Below are positions 1 to 8,759 of a stretch of DNA of 64,000 bases, in pieces. Position numbers and translations under genes: made by a program. The DNA is from Burkholderiaceae bacterium (GTDB taxonomy: Bacteria; Pseudomonadota; Gammaproteobacteria; Burkholderiales; Burkholderiaceae_C): the NCBI GenBank assembly GCA_030123545.1, contig CP126124.1, positions 2,976,001 to 3,040,000 of the forward strand. Reading direction: 5' to 3'. Each line of letters opens with the position of its first letter. Position 1 is the first letter of the stretch. The notes beneath the pieces are model-generated. The model worked only from the letters and a program-made list of their open reading frames with translations, was not told the origin of the DNA and searched no databases.

Positions 1-202
1 GAAGTTCGCGTTCATCACGTCGGCTATTGAATTAGTAGCATCCAATCAAATAAATATCGCGGCTTCCGCCAGTTTCGACCCCAAATGCGAGCGCTGCTGG
101 CACTACCGCGCCGACGTCGGTGCCGACGCCGCGCACGCTACGCTGTGCGGCCGCTGCGTGAGCAACCTGTTCGGCGCGGGCGAGACCCGTCACTTCGCCT
201 GA
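1..202 (+). CDS. ileS: Isoleucyl-tRNA synthetase, C-terminal end (5' truncated by window)
   Basis: The frame is open from base 2 to the TGA at 200-202. It encodes the last 66 residues of IleRS, which charges tRNA-Ile in the cytoplasm. The C-terminal zinc-binding module is clear: CERCWHY followed by LCGRC, a C-x2-C...C-x2-C arrangement just before the end. The stop overlaps the lspA start (TGATG), the usual ileS-lspA order in proteobacteria. An AT-rich 17-bp palindrome (23-39) lies in frame just before the zinc module and encodes AIELVA, so this stretch probably derives from a dispersed repeat. Confidence 0.93.
   Translation, partial: KFAFITSAIELVASNQINIAASASFDPKCERCWHYRADVGADAAHATLCGRCVSNLFGAGETRHFA
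23..39. repeat. 17-bp palindromic repeat, copy A (inside ileS)
   Basis: GCTATTGAATTAGTAGC fits the pattern GCTAY-N7-RTAGC shared by seven copies in this window. It is AT-rich against a GC-rich background and is read in frame as part of ileS. Confidence 0.6.
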
Positions 203-696
203 TGGCGCGCGCCGGCGCGGCATCCGGCCGCTGGCTGCCCTGGCTGGCCTGGTCCGGCTTCGTTCTGCTGGCAGACCAGGCGAGCAAGCTCGTGATCCTC
301 GGCCACTACCGACTCGGCGACGCCACCGCTGTCACGCGCTTCTTCAACATCGTGCGCGCCGAGAATACCGGTGCGGCGTTCTCGTTCCTCGCCGCCGAGT
401 CGGGCTGGCAGCGCTGGCTGTTCACCGCGGTCGGCGTGGCCGCGGCGGCATTGATCCTCTGGCTGCTGCGGACGCACGCGGCGCAGCGGCTGTTCTCGTT
501 CGCGCTGGCGAGCATCCTCGGCGGCGCGGTCGGCAACGTGGCCGATCGGCTGGTGCACGGCTACGTGGTCGACTTTCTCGATTTCCACTGGCGCGGCGCG
601 CATTTCCCGGCGTTCAACCTGGCCGACAGCGCGATCACGCTCGGAGCCGTCTGCCTGATCCTGGACGAATTGCGACGCGTGCGCCGCGGCCGATAA
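202..696 (+). CDS. lspA: Lipoprotein signal peptidase (signal peptidase II)
   Basis: LspA is the inner-membrane aspartyl protease that removes the signal peptide from prolipoproteins after diacylglyceryl modification. The 164-residue length and four hydrophobic segments fit the family. The catalytic regions are visible: ADQASK near residue 24, ENTGAAFS, GGAVGNVADR with the first catalytic Asp, and VVDFLDF with the second. The ATG at 202 overlaps the ileS stop, implying translational coupling. A longer open frame from 85 only repeats ileS sequence and is not the gene. Confidence 0.96.
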   Translation: MARAGAASGRWLPWLAWSGFVLLADQASKLVILGHYRLGDATAVTRFFNIVRAENTGAAFSFLAAESGWQRWLFTAVGVAAAALILWLLRTHAAQRLFSFALASILGGAVGNVADRLVHGYVVDFLDFHWRGAHFPAFNLADSAITLGAVCLILDELRRVRRGR

Positions 697-703
697 TCCG
701 GTC

Positions 704-2377
704 ATGAAGCACCTGCTGAACCTGTTGGCGGCGGTCGCGCTGCTGGTGTGGGGCACCCAGCTCGTGCGCTCGGGCGTGCTGCGCGCGTTCGGCAGCCATC
801 TGCGGCAGTTCCTCGCGTACAGCCTGCGCAACCGGTTCACCGCGGCGCTGTCGGGCATCGGCGTCACCGCGCTGCTGCAGTCGAGCACCGCGACCTCGCT
901 GATGACCGCGTCTTTCGTCGGCGAAGGGCTGATCCGGCTGCCGGCGGCGCTGGCGGTGATGCGCGGCGCCGATGTCGGCACCGCGCTGATGGTGGTGCTG
1001 TTCTCGTTCGACCTGTCGTGGCTGTCGCCGCTGTTCATCTTCATCGGCGTGGTGCTGTACCTGACGCGGCAGGATACTGTCGTCGGGCGCGTCGGCCGGG
1101 TGCTGATAGGGCTCGGGCTGATCCTGCTCGCGCTGCAGCTGATCATGGGCGCCGCCGAGCCGCTGCTGGCCACGCCCGCGGTGCGCGCGCTGCTCGACTC
1201 GGTCGGCAGCGACCTCACGACCGAGATCATCCTCGGCATGGTGCTGGCGGTGCTCGCGTACTCGAGCCTCGCGGTGGTGCTGCTGATCTCGGCGCTGGCC
1301 GCCTCCACCATGATCTCGATGGAGGTCGCGCTCGGCCTCGTGCTCGGCGCGAACCTCGGCAGCGGCGTGGCGGCGGTGCTGACCACGTCGAAGTCGGCGA
1401 TCGAGGTGCGCCAGGTCACGGTCGGCAATCTGATGTTCAAGATCATGGGGGTCGCTTTGATGTCGCCCTGCATCGGGCTGTGGCTGCGCTACGTGCAGCC
1501 GCATCTGCCGGGGCCTACGCACGGCGTGGTGCTGTTCCACCTCGGATTCAACCTGATCGTCAGCGTACTGTTCATCGGCCTCACGTACCCGGTGGCGCGG
1601 CTGGTCGCGCGCTTCATGCCCAGGCCGCCGGAGACCGCGGCCACGTCGATGCGGCCACGCCACCTGGATCGCTCGGCATTGGCGACGCCGTCGCTGGCGC
1701 TGTCTTGCGCGGTGCGCGAGGCGCTGCACCAGGCCGACGTGGTCGAGACCATGCTGACCGGCATGCTGACCGTGATCAAGACCGACGACCTGCGGCTCGC
1801 GCGCGAACTGCGCCGCATGGACGACACGGTCGACCAGCTGTATTCGGCGATCAAGTACTACATGACCAAGATTCCGCGCGAGGCGCTCGACGAGGAGGAG
1901 AGCCGGCGCTGGACCGACGTGATCAGCTTCACGATCAACATGGAGCAGATCGGCGACATCGTCGAGCGCGTGATCCTCGACGTCGAGGACAAGAAGATCA
2001 AGCAGGGCTTCGCCTTCTCGGAAGCCGGCATGGCCGACCTGTGCACCATGCACGCGCGTCTCGTCGACAACCTGCGCCTCGGCATGAGCGTGTTCCTGAA
2101 CGGCAACCTGCACGACGCGAAGAAGCTGATCGAGGAGAAGATGCGCTTTCGCGAGCTCGAGATGCGCGCCGGCGCCGCGCACCTGGACCGCCTGAGCGAG
2201 AACAGCGTGCTGAGCATGGAAACGAGTTCGCTGCACATCGACCTGATCAGCGACTTCAAGCGGATCAACTCGCACATCTGCTCGATCGCCTACCCGATCC
2301 TGGATTCGGCCGGCGCGCTCGCGCCGAACCGGCTGCGGCCGACGGAAGCCGCGGACGAGGCACACCACGAGGCTTAG
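704..2377 (+). CDS. Na/Pi cotransporter family protein with C-terminal PhoU-like domain
   Basis: This 557-residue protein is predicted to be an inner-membrane Na+-coupled phosphate transporter of the NptA/YjbB type. The N-terminal half holds the two inverted repeats of the family, with QSSTATSLM near residue 60 and LVLGANLGSG near 210. Residues from about 330 onward are hydrophilic, helical and PhoU-like. It starts 7 bases after lspA. Its UAG stop at 2375-2377 coincides with the outer end of the adjacent IS1380-type element, so the last residues may not be the ancestral C terminus. Substrate and direction of transport are inferred from the family. Confidence 0.85.
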   Translation: MKHLLNLLAAVALLVWGTQLVRSGVLRAFGSHLRQFLAYSLRNRFTAALSGIGVTALLQSSTATSLMTASFVGEGLIRLPAALAVMRGADVGTALMVVLFSFDLSWLSPLFIFIGVVLYLTRQDTVVGRVGRVLIGLGLILLALQLIMGAAEPLLATPAVRALLDSVGSDLTTEIILGMVLAVLAYSSLAVVLLISALAASTMISMEVALGLVLGANLGSGVAAVLTTSKSAIEVRQVTVGNLMFKIMGVALMSPCIGLWLRYVQPHLPGPTHGVVLFHLGFNLIVSVLFIGLTYPVARLVARFMPRPPETAATSMRPRHLDRSALATPSLALSCAVREALHQADVVETMLTGMLTVIKTDDLRLARELRRMDDTVDQLYSAIKYYMTKIPREALDEEESRRWTDVISFTINMEQIGDIVERVILDVEDKKIKQGFAFSEAGMADLCTMHARLVDNLRLGMSVFLNGNLHDAKKLIEEKMRFRELEMRAGAAHLDRLSENSVLSMETSSLHIDLISDFKRINSHICSIAYPILDSAGALAPNRLRPTEAADEAHHEA

Positions 2378-3954
2378 CCCGGATATTTCACCAATAGTGG
2401 GTCGGCAGCCTCGTGCGTGAGCGCGTTGACATTGGTATCTGACGCCAATTTCAACCGAGGACTGCCGATGCCAAAGTGTACCGATGGGACGATGGATTTG
2501 GGGCGCGTGGGCCGGCGCATCATCGAGGCCAACTTCGAAGGCGGTGACATTGGCTCGGACGGTGGAGTTTTGCTGCTGCGACGCGTCGATGAGCGCATTG
2601 GTTTGAGCCGATCTGCCGCAGCCGTGCTCAGCGACCCACGCGATCCGGGGCGCATCACGCATGGCCTGCGCGAGCTGCTGGCGCAGCGCGTCTACGGGTT
2701 GTGCTGCGGCTACGAAGACCTCAACGACCACGACATGCTGCGCTCGGACCTGCTGATGCAGACCGCCGTAGGCCGGGTCGATGCACTGGCCTCCTCGCCC
2801 ACACTGTGCCGCCTGGAGAGCCGGGCCACACGCGCGCAGGCGCTGGCCCTGCATGGCGTACTGATCGAGCAGTTCATCGCCAGCCACCGGAGCGCGCCCG
2901 CGGAACTGGTGCTGGACATCGACGCCTCGGATGTGCCCTTGCACGGCAGCCAGGAGAGTTGCGAGTTCCACGCCTACTACGACCACCACTGCTATCTGCC
3001 GCTGTACGTGTTCTGCGGCCAGGCCATGCTCGCTTGCGTCTTGCGGCGCAGCCGCATCGACGGGGCGAAGAACGCCGCGGCCGTCATCAAGCTGATCGTT
3101 GCGCGACTTCGCCGCGCGTGGCCCCAGGTGCGCATCATCGTGCGCGGTGACTCGGGGTTCTGCCGCCAGCGCCTGTTGCGCTGGTGCGAGCGCTCGGGCG
3201 TGAGCTACATCGTAGGTCTGGCGCGCAACGCGCGGCTGCAGGCCATCGTGCAGTACGCCGAGGCGATGCTGGCCGACGAATACGAACGCACGGGCGCCAA
3301 GCAGCGCCTGATCGGCGAGTTCGTCTACGCAGCCGATAGCTGGGACATCGAGCGGCGCGTGATCACGCGGCTGGAGTACGGTGCCCAAGGCAACAACCCG
3401 CGCTTCGTGGTGACCAACCTCCAAGGCGACGCCGTCCAGCTGTATGAGCGGCTGTACTGCCAGCGCGGCGAGGCGGAGAACCGCATCAAGGAGGCCCAGC
3501 TCGACCTGTTCGGCACCCGGGCCAGTTGCCAGCGCTTCGCGGCCAACCAGCTTCGCTTGTTGCTGGCGGCGCTGGCCTACACGCTGATGCAGCGGCTGCG
3601 CGATCTGGCGCTCAAGAACACCGAGTTGGAGCGCGCCGCCGCGGCCACGATCCGCGTGCGACTGCTCAAGATCGGCGCGGCCATCGTGCGCAACACACGC
3701 CGTGTGCGCGTGTTGCTGGCTTCGCACCACCCGATGCGCAGCATCTTCCTCAGCGCCGCACAGGCCCTGGCCCCCTGAACCTCATCCAGTGCTGTCCCCG
3801 GCACACTGACAAACAACGGGGGAAAGGGGGTGCTGCGCCCCGAAACAGCCAACAACCCCATCCAGTAGCTCGCATCGGCCCAAAGGGCCGCGCTCAATGC
3901 CCGCCAGCACGCCCGGTCAACAGCCATCGGCTTGCTGATGAAATATCCGGGCTA
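2375..3954. mobile_element. IS1380-family insertion sequence
   Basis: The element is about 1.58 kb and bounded by a 19-bp terminal inverted repeat, TAGCCCGGATATTTCAYCA, at 2375-2393 and, inverted, at 3936-3954. It carries one transposase gene. I see no perfect target duplication: the bases outside the conserved CCC are TTAG on the left and CTAG on the right. It lies between two convergent genes and ends 15 bp from the stop of the SBF-like transporter. Confidence 0.85.
2468..3778 (+). CDS. IS1380-family transposase (DDE group 1)
   Basis: The 436-residue transposase appears intact. Candidate catalytic residues are the Asp in VLDIDASD, the Asp in IVRGDSGFCR and the Glu in RGEAENRIKEAQLDL. The C-terminal helical stretch (RFAANQLRLLLAALAY) is typical of the family. 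The ATG at 2468 was chosen because GAGGA lies about 6 bases upstream; an in-frame GTG at 2417 would add 17 residues. No frameshift is seen, so the element could be active. Confidence 0.88.
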   Translation: MPKCTDGTMDLGRVGRRIIEANFEGGDIGSDGGVLLLRRVDERIGLSRSAAAVLSDPRDPGRITHGLRELLAQRVYGLCCGYEDLNDHDMLRSDLLMQTAVGRVDALASSPTLCRLESRATRAQALALHGVLIEQFIASHRSAPAELVLDIDASDVPLHGSQESCEFHAYYDHHCYLPLYVFCGQAMLACVLRRSRIDGAKNAAAVIKLIVARLRRAWPQVRIIVRGDSGFCRQRLLRWCERSGVSYIVGLARNARLQAIVQYAEAMLADEYERTGAKQRLIGEFVYAADSWDIERRVITRLEYGAQGNNPRFVVTNLQGDAVQLYERLYCQRGEAENRIKEAQLDLFGTRASCQRFAANQLRLLLAALAYTLMQRLRDLALKNTELERAAAATIRVRLLKIGAAIVRNTRRVRVLLASHHPMRSIFLSAAQALAP

Positions 3955-3969
3955 GCCGGCGATCCGCGA

Positions 3970-5028
3970 TCAGTCCGACCAATCCGGTCGCGCCTGCGCC
4001 ACATCGACCGCACCCACCGCGGCCACGCGCTGCGCCTCCGGCGCGGCCTGCGCCGCCTCGTGCTGCGGCCGCAGCGCCCAGCGACGCGCCAGCACCGCGC
4101 AGACCATCAACTGCAGCTGATGGAACAGCATCAGCGGCAGCACGATCGCGCCGACCGCCTGCGACGCGAACAGCACGCTGGCCATCGGGATGCCGCTGGC
4201 CAGGCTCTTCTTCGAGCCACAGAACACCACGGTGATCCGGTCCTCTTCGGAGAACCCGAGGCGGCGCGCGCTCTGGCTGGTCCACAGCAGCATCAGCCCG
4301 AGGATCACCGCGCTGACCAGCAGCAGCCCGGCGAGCGCACGCGCCGGCACCTGCTGCCACAGGCCCTGCACCACCGCGGCGCTGAACGCGGTGTAGACCA
4401 CGAGCAGGATCGATCCCTGGTCCACCGCTTTGAGCGCAGTGCGATGCCGATCGAGCCACGGCGCGATCCAGCGCCGCAGCAGTTGCCCGGCGACGAACGG
4501 CGCCATCAGCTGCAGCATGATGTGGACGATCGCACGCCAGGCGCTGCCCCCGCCCGCGTGGTGCTGCACCACCAGCAGGCTCACCAGCACCGACGTGATG
4601 AAGGTGCCGATCAGCGTGGACGCCGACGCGCTGCAGACCGCGGCCGCGACGTTGCCGCGCGCGACCGAGGTGAACGCGATCGCCGACTGCACGGTGGCCG
4701 GCAGCATGCACAGGAACAGCACGCCGCGGTACAGCTCGGGCGTGACCAGCGGCTCCAGCACCGGGCGCAGCGCGACGCCCACGATCGGAAACACGACGAA
4801 GGTGCTGGCGAACACCAGCAGATGCAGCCGCCAATGGGTCGCGCCGGCGATGATCGCCTCGCGCGACAGCTTCGCGCCGTGCAGGAAGAACAGCAGCGAG
4901 ATCGCGACCGTGGTCAGCAGTTCCACCACCGGCACGAAGCTGCCGCGCGCCGGCAGAAAACTGGCCAGCAGCACGGTCCCGACCAGCGCGAGCGTGAAGT
5001 CGTCGGGCAAAAAGCGCGGGCGGCCCAT
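3970..5028 (-). CDS. SBF-like (bile acid:sodium symporter superfamily) transporter
   Basis: The 352-residue protein has about ten hydrophobic segments and belongs to the SBF-like CPA group (YfeH type). GRPRFLPDDFTLAL at the start and LPATVQSAIAFTSVARGN near residue 130 are family signatures. The ATG at 5028 was preferred over an in-frame TTG at 5034. It lies 12 bases downstream of the NUDIX gene on the same strand and is probably co-transcribed with it. Substrate is unknown. It reads toward the IS1380 element but is complete. Confidence 0.82.
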   Translation of the reverse strand: MGRPRFLPDDFTLALVGTVLLASFLPARGSFVPVVELLTTVAISLLFFLHGAKLSREAIIAGATHWRLHLLVFASTFVVFPIVGVALRPVLEPLVTPELYRGVLFLCMLPATVQSAIAFTSVARGNVAAAVCSASASTLIGTFITSVLVSLLVVQHHAGGGSAWRAIVHIMLQLMAPFVAGQLLRRWIAPWLDRHRTALKAVDQGSILLVVYTAFSAAVVQGLWQQVPARALAGLLLVSAVILGLMLLWTSQSARRLGFSEEDRITVVFCGSKKSLASGIPMASVLFASQAVGAIVLPLMLFHQLQLMVCAVLARRWALRPQHEAAQAAPEAQRVAAVGAVDVAQARPDWSD

Positions 5029-5040
5029 TGCCAAGACGCC

Positions 5041-5859
5041 TCAACCCAACTCGAACCACGCTGAGAGGATCATCGACGCCTCGGTCGTGAACTCGTCGCG
5101 CTGCAGCCGCGCCAGCAGTTCCTTGCGCGTCAAGAGGGCGAAGCGCTCGACCTCGCCGTCCCGGTTCTCCGGCTTCATGCGGTCGGGCACGGTGCAGTGA
5201 TACCAGTCGGTCTGCTCGACCATGTAGCCGGCGCCGCTCGCGTCGGGCGTGGGCCGGTGCGTGACCACCCGGCCGCCGTGCACCAGCGGCTGCAGCGCAT
5301 CGAGCGCGAGCCCGGCCTCCTCGGCCGTTTCGCGGGCGAGCGCGGCCAGCACCGTCTCGTCGGCGGCAATCATGCCGCCGACCATCGTGTCCCACAGGCC
5401 CGGATCGTTCGGCTTATCGAACGCGCGCTGCTGCACCCAGACCCGGCCGTCGGCGCGCGCGCCGACCAGGTGCACCGCGTGCGTCGTGATGCCGAGCACC
5501 CGTACCATCGCGCGCTCGACCGTGCCGAGCCGGCGTCCGGCCTCGTCGCACACCGCGAGCTGCTCGTTGCGCCAGGCCGGCGAGCGCCCGGCGCTGCGCA
5601 GCGCTTCGGCCAGGCAGCCGAGCGTCGCCGTGACCTCGCCGCCAAGGTGCCAGCCGATGATCCCGTTTTGCTCTATTTTTAATAGCAAACCAGCGGGATT
5701 GTCCTTAGACGAAACCGCAATTTCTTCGAGGAAACCCGGCTCGACCGACCCGATCGTCGCACCGCCGGCTACCAGCGGAAGGCGCTTGTCGCGCGGCGGC
5801 TGGTTCGCCGACGCGCGCACAGCGGAGATCCAGGCCGGATCGGGATGCCAGGGGGTCAC
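5041..5859 (-). CDS. NUDIX hydrolase with N-terminal DUF4743-like domain
   Basis: This 272-residue protein starts at GTG. The C-terminal two thirds is a NUDIX domain with a full Nudix box, beginning GGMIAADET and continuing RETAEEAGL (G-x5-E-x7-REUxEExGU). The N-terminal part matches the DUF4743/Tnr3-like region of plant and bacterial thiamine-diphosphate-related NUDIX enzymes, so a (di)phosphate-ester substrate is likely but unidentified. The 17-bp palindrome at 5670-5686 lies in frame between the two parts and encodes LLLKIEQ. Confidence 0.85.
   Translation of the reverse strand: MTPWHPDPAWISAVRASANQPPRDKRLPLVAGGATIGSVEPGFLEEIAVSSKDNPAGLLLKIEQNGIIGWHLGGEVTATLGCLAEALRSAGRSPAWRNEQLAVCDEAGRRLGTVERAMVRVLGITTHAVHLVGARADGRVWVQQRAFDKPNDPGLWDTMVGGMIAADETVLAALARETAEEAGLALDALQPLVHGGRVVTHRPTPDASGAGYMVEQTDWYHCTVPDRMKPENRDGEVERFALLTRKELLARLQRDEFTTEASMILSAWFELG
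5670..5686. repeat. 17-bp palindromic repeat, copy B (inside NUDIX gene)
   Basis: GCTCTATTTTTAATAGC is an imperfect member of the family; flanking TT/AA extends the palindrome. It forms an AT-rich island inside GC-rich coding sequence and is read in frame. Confidence 0.55.
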
Positions 5860-5882
5860 GGGCGCCGCCCGGAATCAGCGGA

Positions 5883-6878
5883 TCACGGCAGCAGCACCGT
5901 GCAGCCGGTGGTGCGCCGCGCCTCGAGCGCACGGTGCGCCTCCTGCACGTCGGCCAGCGCAAAGCGTTGATCGATGTGGATCTTCACCTGGCCACTGCTC
6001 ACCACCGCAAACAACTCTTCGGCCATCGCCTGCGTGCTCTCGCGCGTCGCGATGTGCGTGAACAGGGTCTGGCGCGTCAGGTACAGCGAACCCTTGGCCG
6101 CGAGCACGGCGGGCGCGATCGGCGGCACCGGGCCCGAGGCGTTGCCGAAGCTGACCATCAGACCGAACGGGCGCAGGCAGTCGAGCGACTTGTCGAACGT
6201 GTCCTTTCCGACCGAGTCGTACACCACCTTGACCATCGCTCCACCGGTGATCTCCTTCACGCGCGCGGCAAAGTCCTCGGTCCGGTAATTGATCGCATGC
6301 GTCGCACCGTTGGCGAGCGCAAGCCGGCATTTCTCCGGCGAGCCGGCGGTGGCGATCAGCCTCAGGCCAAGCGCCTTCGCCCACTGGCAGGCGATCAGCC
6401 CGACGCCGCCGGCGGCCGCGTGGAACAGCACGAAGTCACCCGCCCCCAGCCCGCCCTGCGGCAGCGCACGCTTGAGCAGGTACTCGGCGGTCATGCCCTT
6501 CAACATCATCGCCGCGCCGGTCTCGAACGAGATCGCGTCGGGCAGCCGGCACACCTGTTTGGCCGGCATCACCCGCGCGTCGCAATAGCTGCCGGGCGGG
6601 TTGCCGGTGTAGGCCGCGCGGTCGCCGACGTTGAGGTGCGTCACGCCGTCCCCCACCGCCTCGACCACGCCGGCGCCTTCCATGCCGAGCTGCAGCGGCA
6701 CCGGCAGCTTGTAGGTGCCGTCGCGCTGGTACACGTCGATGTAATTGAGCCCGATCGCGTGATGACGGATGCGAATCTCGCCCGGGCCCGGGTCGCCGAC
6801 CGTCACCTCGACCAGCTTGAGTTCTTCCGGTCCGCCCTGCCTGTCGATGCGGACGGCCCTGGCCTGGATGGATGTCAT
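5883..6878 (-). CDS. NADPH:quinone oxidoreductase (zinc-independent MDR family)
   Basis: The 331-residue protein is a QOR-type medium-chain reductase that transfers hydride from NADPH to quinones. It has the GroES-like N-terminal domain (GLNYIDVYQRDG, GMEGAGVVEAVG) and a Rossmann domain with HAAAGGVGLIACQWAK. The catalytic-zinc ligands of alcohol dehydrogenases are absent. The ATG at 6878 begins MTSIQARAV; an open frame continues to 7079 but runs into the SDR remnant. In the ancestral order it was probably next to the SDR now at 16.2-17.0 kb. Confidence 0.9.
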   Translation of the reverse strand: MTSIQARAVRIDRQGGPEELKLVEVTVGDPGPGEIRIRHHAIGLNYIDVYQRDGTYKLPVPLQLGMEGAGVVEAVGDGVTHLNVGDRAAYTGNPPGSYCDARVMPAKQVCRLPDAISFETGAAMMLKGMTAEYLLKRALPQGGLGAGDFVLFHAAAGGVGLIACQWAKALGLRLIATAGSPEKCRLALANGATHAINYRTEDFAARVKEITGGAMVKVVYDSVGKDTFDKSLDCLRPFGLMVSFGNASGPVPPIAPAVLAAKGSLYLTRQTLFTHIATRESTQAMAEELFAVVSSGQVKIHIDQRFALADVQEAHRALEARRTTGCTVLLP

Positions 6879-6970
6879 GGCTTCAAACTCCCGAGCATGC
6901 GTGCCTGGCGTCGCTCGCGACTCCATCGCGCCGCGAGACATTCGCGGCAGTGGCAACGGTATTCGCGATT

Positions 6971-7063
6971 CTAGAACGTCCCCGGATACGCCCGGCCGTC
7001 GGCCAGAACGTTCTGGCCGGTGATGCAGGCCGCGTGCACGCTGCACGGGAACGCGCAGATCGC
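6971..7063 (-). pseudogene. 3'-end fragment of an SDR gene (remnant 1)
   Basis: On the minus strand this encodes AICAFPCSVHAACITGQ, then NVLADGRAYPGTF and a TAG stop. It is nearly identical to the last 30 residues of the intact SDR at 16196-17017 (about nine base differences over 89). The rest of the gene is missing; homology stops at about 7063, where the 18-bp direct repeat flanking the IS begins. It marks the left edge of the accessory block. Confidence 0.8.
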
Positions 7064-7080
7064 ATGATTTGTCAATCACG
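7063..7080. repeat. 18-bp direct repeat flanking IS, left copy
   Basis: CATGATTTGTCAATCACG is present here and, identical, at 8604-8621, immediately outside the IS ends. It is read as a long target-site duplication. Its core, TGATT-N4-AATCA, is an inverted repeat. Confidence 0.8.
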
Positions 7081-8603
7081 TGTCAACCCAAAGTAGAAAT
7101 GTCCCCGGTTTGGCCAAAGTACAGATGTCCCCTCTGGGTTGGTATTGGTGGGGGTTGGGTCAGGCTGGCGCGGGTGCTGGCTGCGCAGGGCGTAGCCCGA
7201 AGCGGGCAGCACCCGCGCGCGGCGCGATCGGCGGGGTGTCGGGCTTGTAGATGCCGAGCTTGCGCTGGCTGTCCTGGAAGGCCAACTCGGCCTTCAGACG
7301 GTGCAGCTTGGCCTGCTGTGTGTCGCGCGCCTTGTCCACCCGCGCATTGAGCGTCTTGTGGTCTTCGGCCTTGGCGTGCCTGGGCTCGTGCACGGCAAAG
7401 CTGCGAAAGGCCAGCGGCTGACCTCGATAGCTCAGGTGCAACGTGCCGTCGCCATGCTGCGCGATGTCCACCATCGCGCGCGCCTTGGGCGCATGGGGCT
7501 GATGGGGCAGCAACTGCAGGATGCTGCCGTTGAACTTGCACGCGCCCTGGGCGCTGAGCTGGCGTTGGTGGTGCAGCGAGCAGATGTCGGCCAGCGCCTG
7601 CGTGGTGCCGGCCCAGGGCCGGTGCATGTCCTGCGCCTGCTCGGGGTTGAGCGCAAAGCGCCGGTTGTGCTCGCGCAGGTATTCGTCCAGCCAGGTGTTG
7701 GCCTGCTCGATGTTGTCGATGCCTTGCAAGCGCATGGCCTTGCACATGCGGTCCTGCAGCGTCTGGAACAGCCGCTCCACGCGCCCCTTGGCCTGGGGTG
7801 AGTGCGCGCAGATCGGCTCGATGTGCAATTGCAGCAGCGCTCGCTCGAACTGCGTGGGCTTGGCATCTTCGGGGTCGGCCTTGGTGAAGATGCCGTGACG
7901 GTCGCTGTACAGCGCCAGCGGCGCGCCAAGGCGCTGCACCAGTGCGTGCAGCACGTCCAGGTAGCCCTGGGTGGTCTCTTGCTCGAAGAATCTCGCCCCC
8001 AGCACCCGCCCGGTGGCGTCGTCGATGAAAGCGATCAAGCAGCACTTGGCCGAGCGCGCCTCGAACCAGTCGTGATGGCTGCCATCGATCTGCACCAACT
8101 CGCCCAGGCACTGGCGCCTCGCGCGTGGACTGTGCACGCGCTTGGCTCGCCGACGCTTGGCCTGCCACAGCCCGGCTTGCAGCATCCAGCCGCGCAAGGT
8201 CTCCACGCTCCATGCGAAGCCGTGTTCTCGCTGCAGGTATTCATGCGCCAGTTGCGGACCAAAGTCAGCGTATCGGTTGCGCACCAACTGCACGTAGTGC
8301 TCGCGCCGCTCAGCAGCGATGCGACGGTTGCTGGGTCGGCCCCGCTTGCGTGAGATCAAACCCCCTGGGCCTTGCTCGCGCACGCTGCGGCACAGCCGCT
8401 TGACCTGGCGCACCGACAGCCCCAACAGCTGCGCCGCCTGCCCTTGGTCAAGGGCCCCATCCATCACCCGTTTGATCACCCCCAGCCGGTTGACTTCCCT
8501 CTGACTCATCAGCCCCAACTCCTGCGCCACCAATTCGCCCCTTCGCCATCAAAGGGGACACTTCTACTTGGGGCGCAGGGGACATTACTGTCTTGGGGCC
8601 ACA
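7081..8603. mobile_element. ISNCY/IS1202-type insertion sequence with 18-bp target duplication
   Basis: The 1523-bp element starts TGT and ends ACA. Each end holds two copies of a motif resembling CCAAAGTANANATGTCCCC, at 7086-7106 and about 7115-7132 on the left and inverted near 8550-8600 on the right, probably transposase binding sites. The identical 18-bp sequences just outside both ends fit the long target duplications known for IS1202-related elements. It carries one transposase gene. Confidence 0.82.
7160..8509 (-). CDS. ISNCY-family transposase (IS1202-like, DDE integrase core)
   Basis: The 449-residue transposase has an N-terminal helix-turn-helix (QGQAAQLLGLSVRQVKRL, near residues 20-37), a second DNA-binding stretch with RKRGRPSNR, then an integrase core with QIDGSHHDW (first Asp), ALYSDRHGIF (second Asp) and a Glu in the RVERLF region. 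The ATG at 8509 was chosen over an in-frame TTG at 8533; GGAG lies upstream. The frame is intact. The C-terminal basic region is less conserved. Confidence 0.85.
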   Translation of the reverse strand: MSQREVNRLGVIKRVMDGALDQGQAAQLLGLSVRQVKRLCRSVREQGPGGLISRKRGRPSNRRIAAERREHYVQLVRNRYADFGPQLAHEYLQREHGFAWSVETLRGWMLQAGLWQAKRRRAKRVHSPRARRQCLGELVQIDGSHHDWFEARSAKCCLIAFIDDATGRVLGARFFEQETTQGYLDVLHALVQRLGAPLALYSDRHGIFTKADPEDAKPTQFERALLQLHIEPICAHSPQAKGRVERLFQTLQDRMCKAMRLQGIDNIEQANTWLDEYLREHNRRFALNPEQAQDMHRPWAGTTQALADICSLHHQRQLSAQGACKFNGSILQLLPHQPHAPKARAMVDIAQHGDGTLHLSYRGQPLAFRSFAVHEPRHAKAEDHKTLNARVDKARDTQQAKLHRLKAELAFQDSQRKLGIYKPDTPPIAPRAGAARFGLRPAQPAPAPA

Positions 8604-8621
8604 CATGATTTGTCAATCACG
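8604..8621. repeat. 18-bp direct repeat flanking IS, right copy
   Basis: Identical to 7063-7080. Removing the IS and one copy restores a continuous junction between the SDR remnant and the accessory block, so the block was in place before the IS inserted. Confidence 0.8.
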
Positions 8622-8759
8622 GCAAGCGCTCATAAACTCGAAAGACTGGTACCGCCATTGGCACCGCTTGCTGGTTTGCCGCCGGCGTTGAGCAGTTTGA
8701 AGTGCGGTGACCGTATCCAGAGGCATGCTTTTGTGCGGCTCGGCTGACGGGAGAAAGCC

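Noticed and set aside
190..1473. 427-codon minus-strand frame opposite lspA
   Set aside because: Low-complexity Ser/Thr/Arg composition and perfect overlap with lspA and the transporter gene.
635..3730. 1031-codon minus-strand open frame
   Set aside because: It is antisense to the Na/Pi transporter and the IS1380 transposase. Its composition (runs of Gln, His, Arg) is typical of a shadow frame in GC-rich DNA.
2371..3958. Perfect target duplication for the IS1380 element
   Set aside because: TTAG on one side and CTAG on the other differ by a base; other registers give no match, so a duplication was not claimed.
7063..7080. Possible FNR box in the IS target (TGATT-N4-AATCA)
   Set aside because: The arms do not fit TTGAT-N4-ATCAA in register, and no intact gene start lies at FNR-typical distance.
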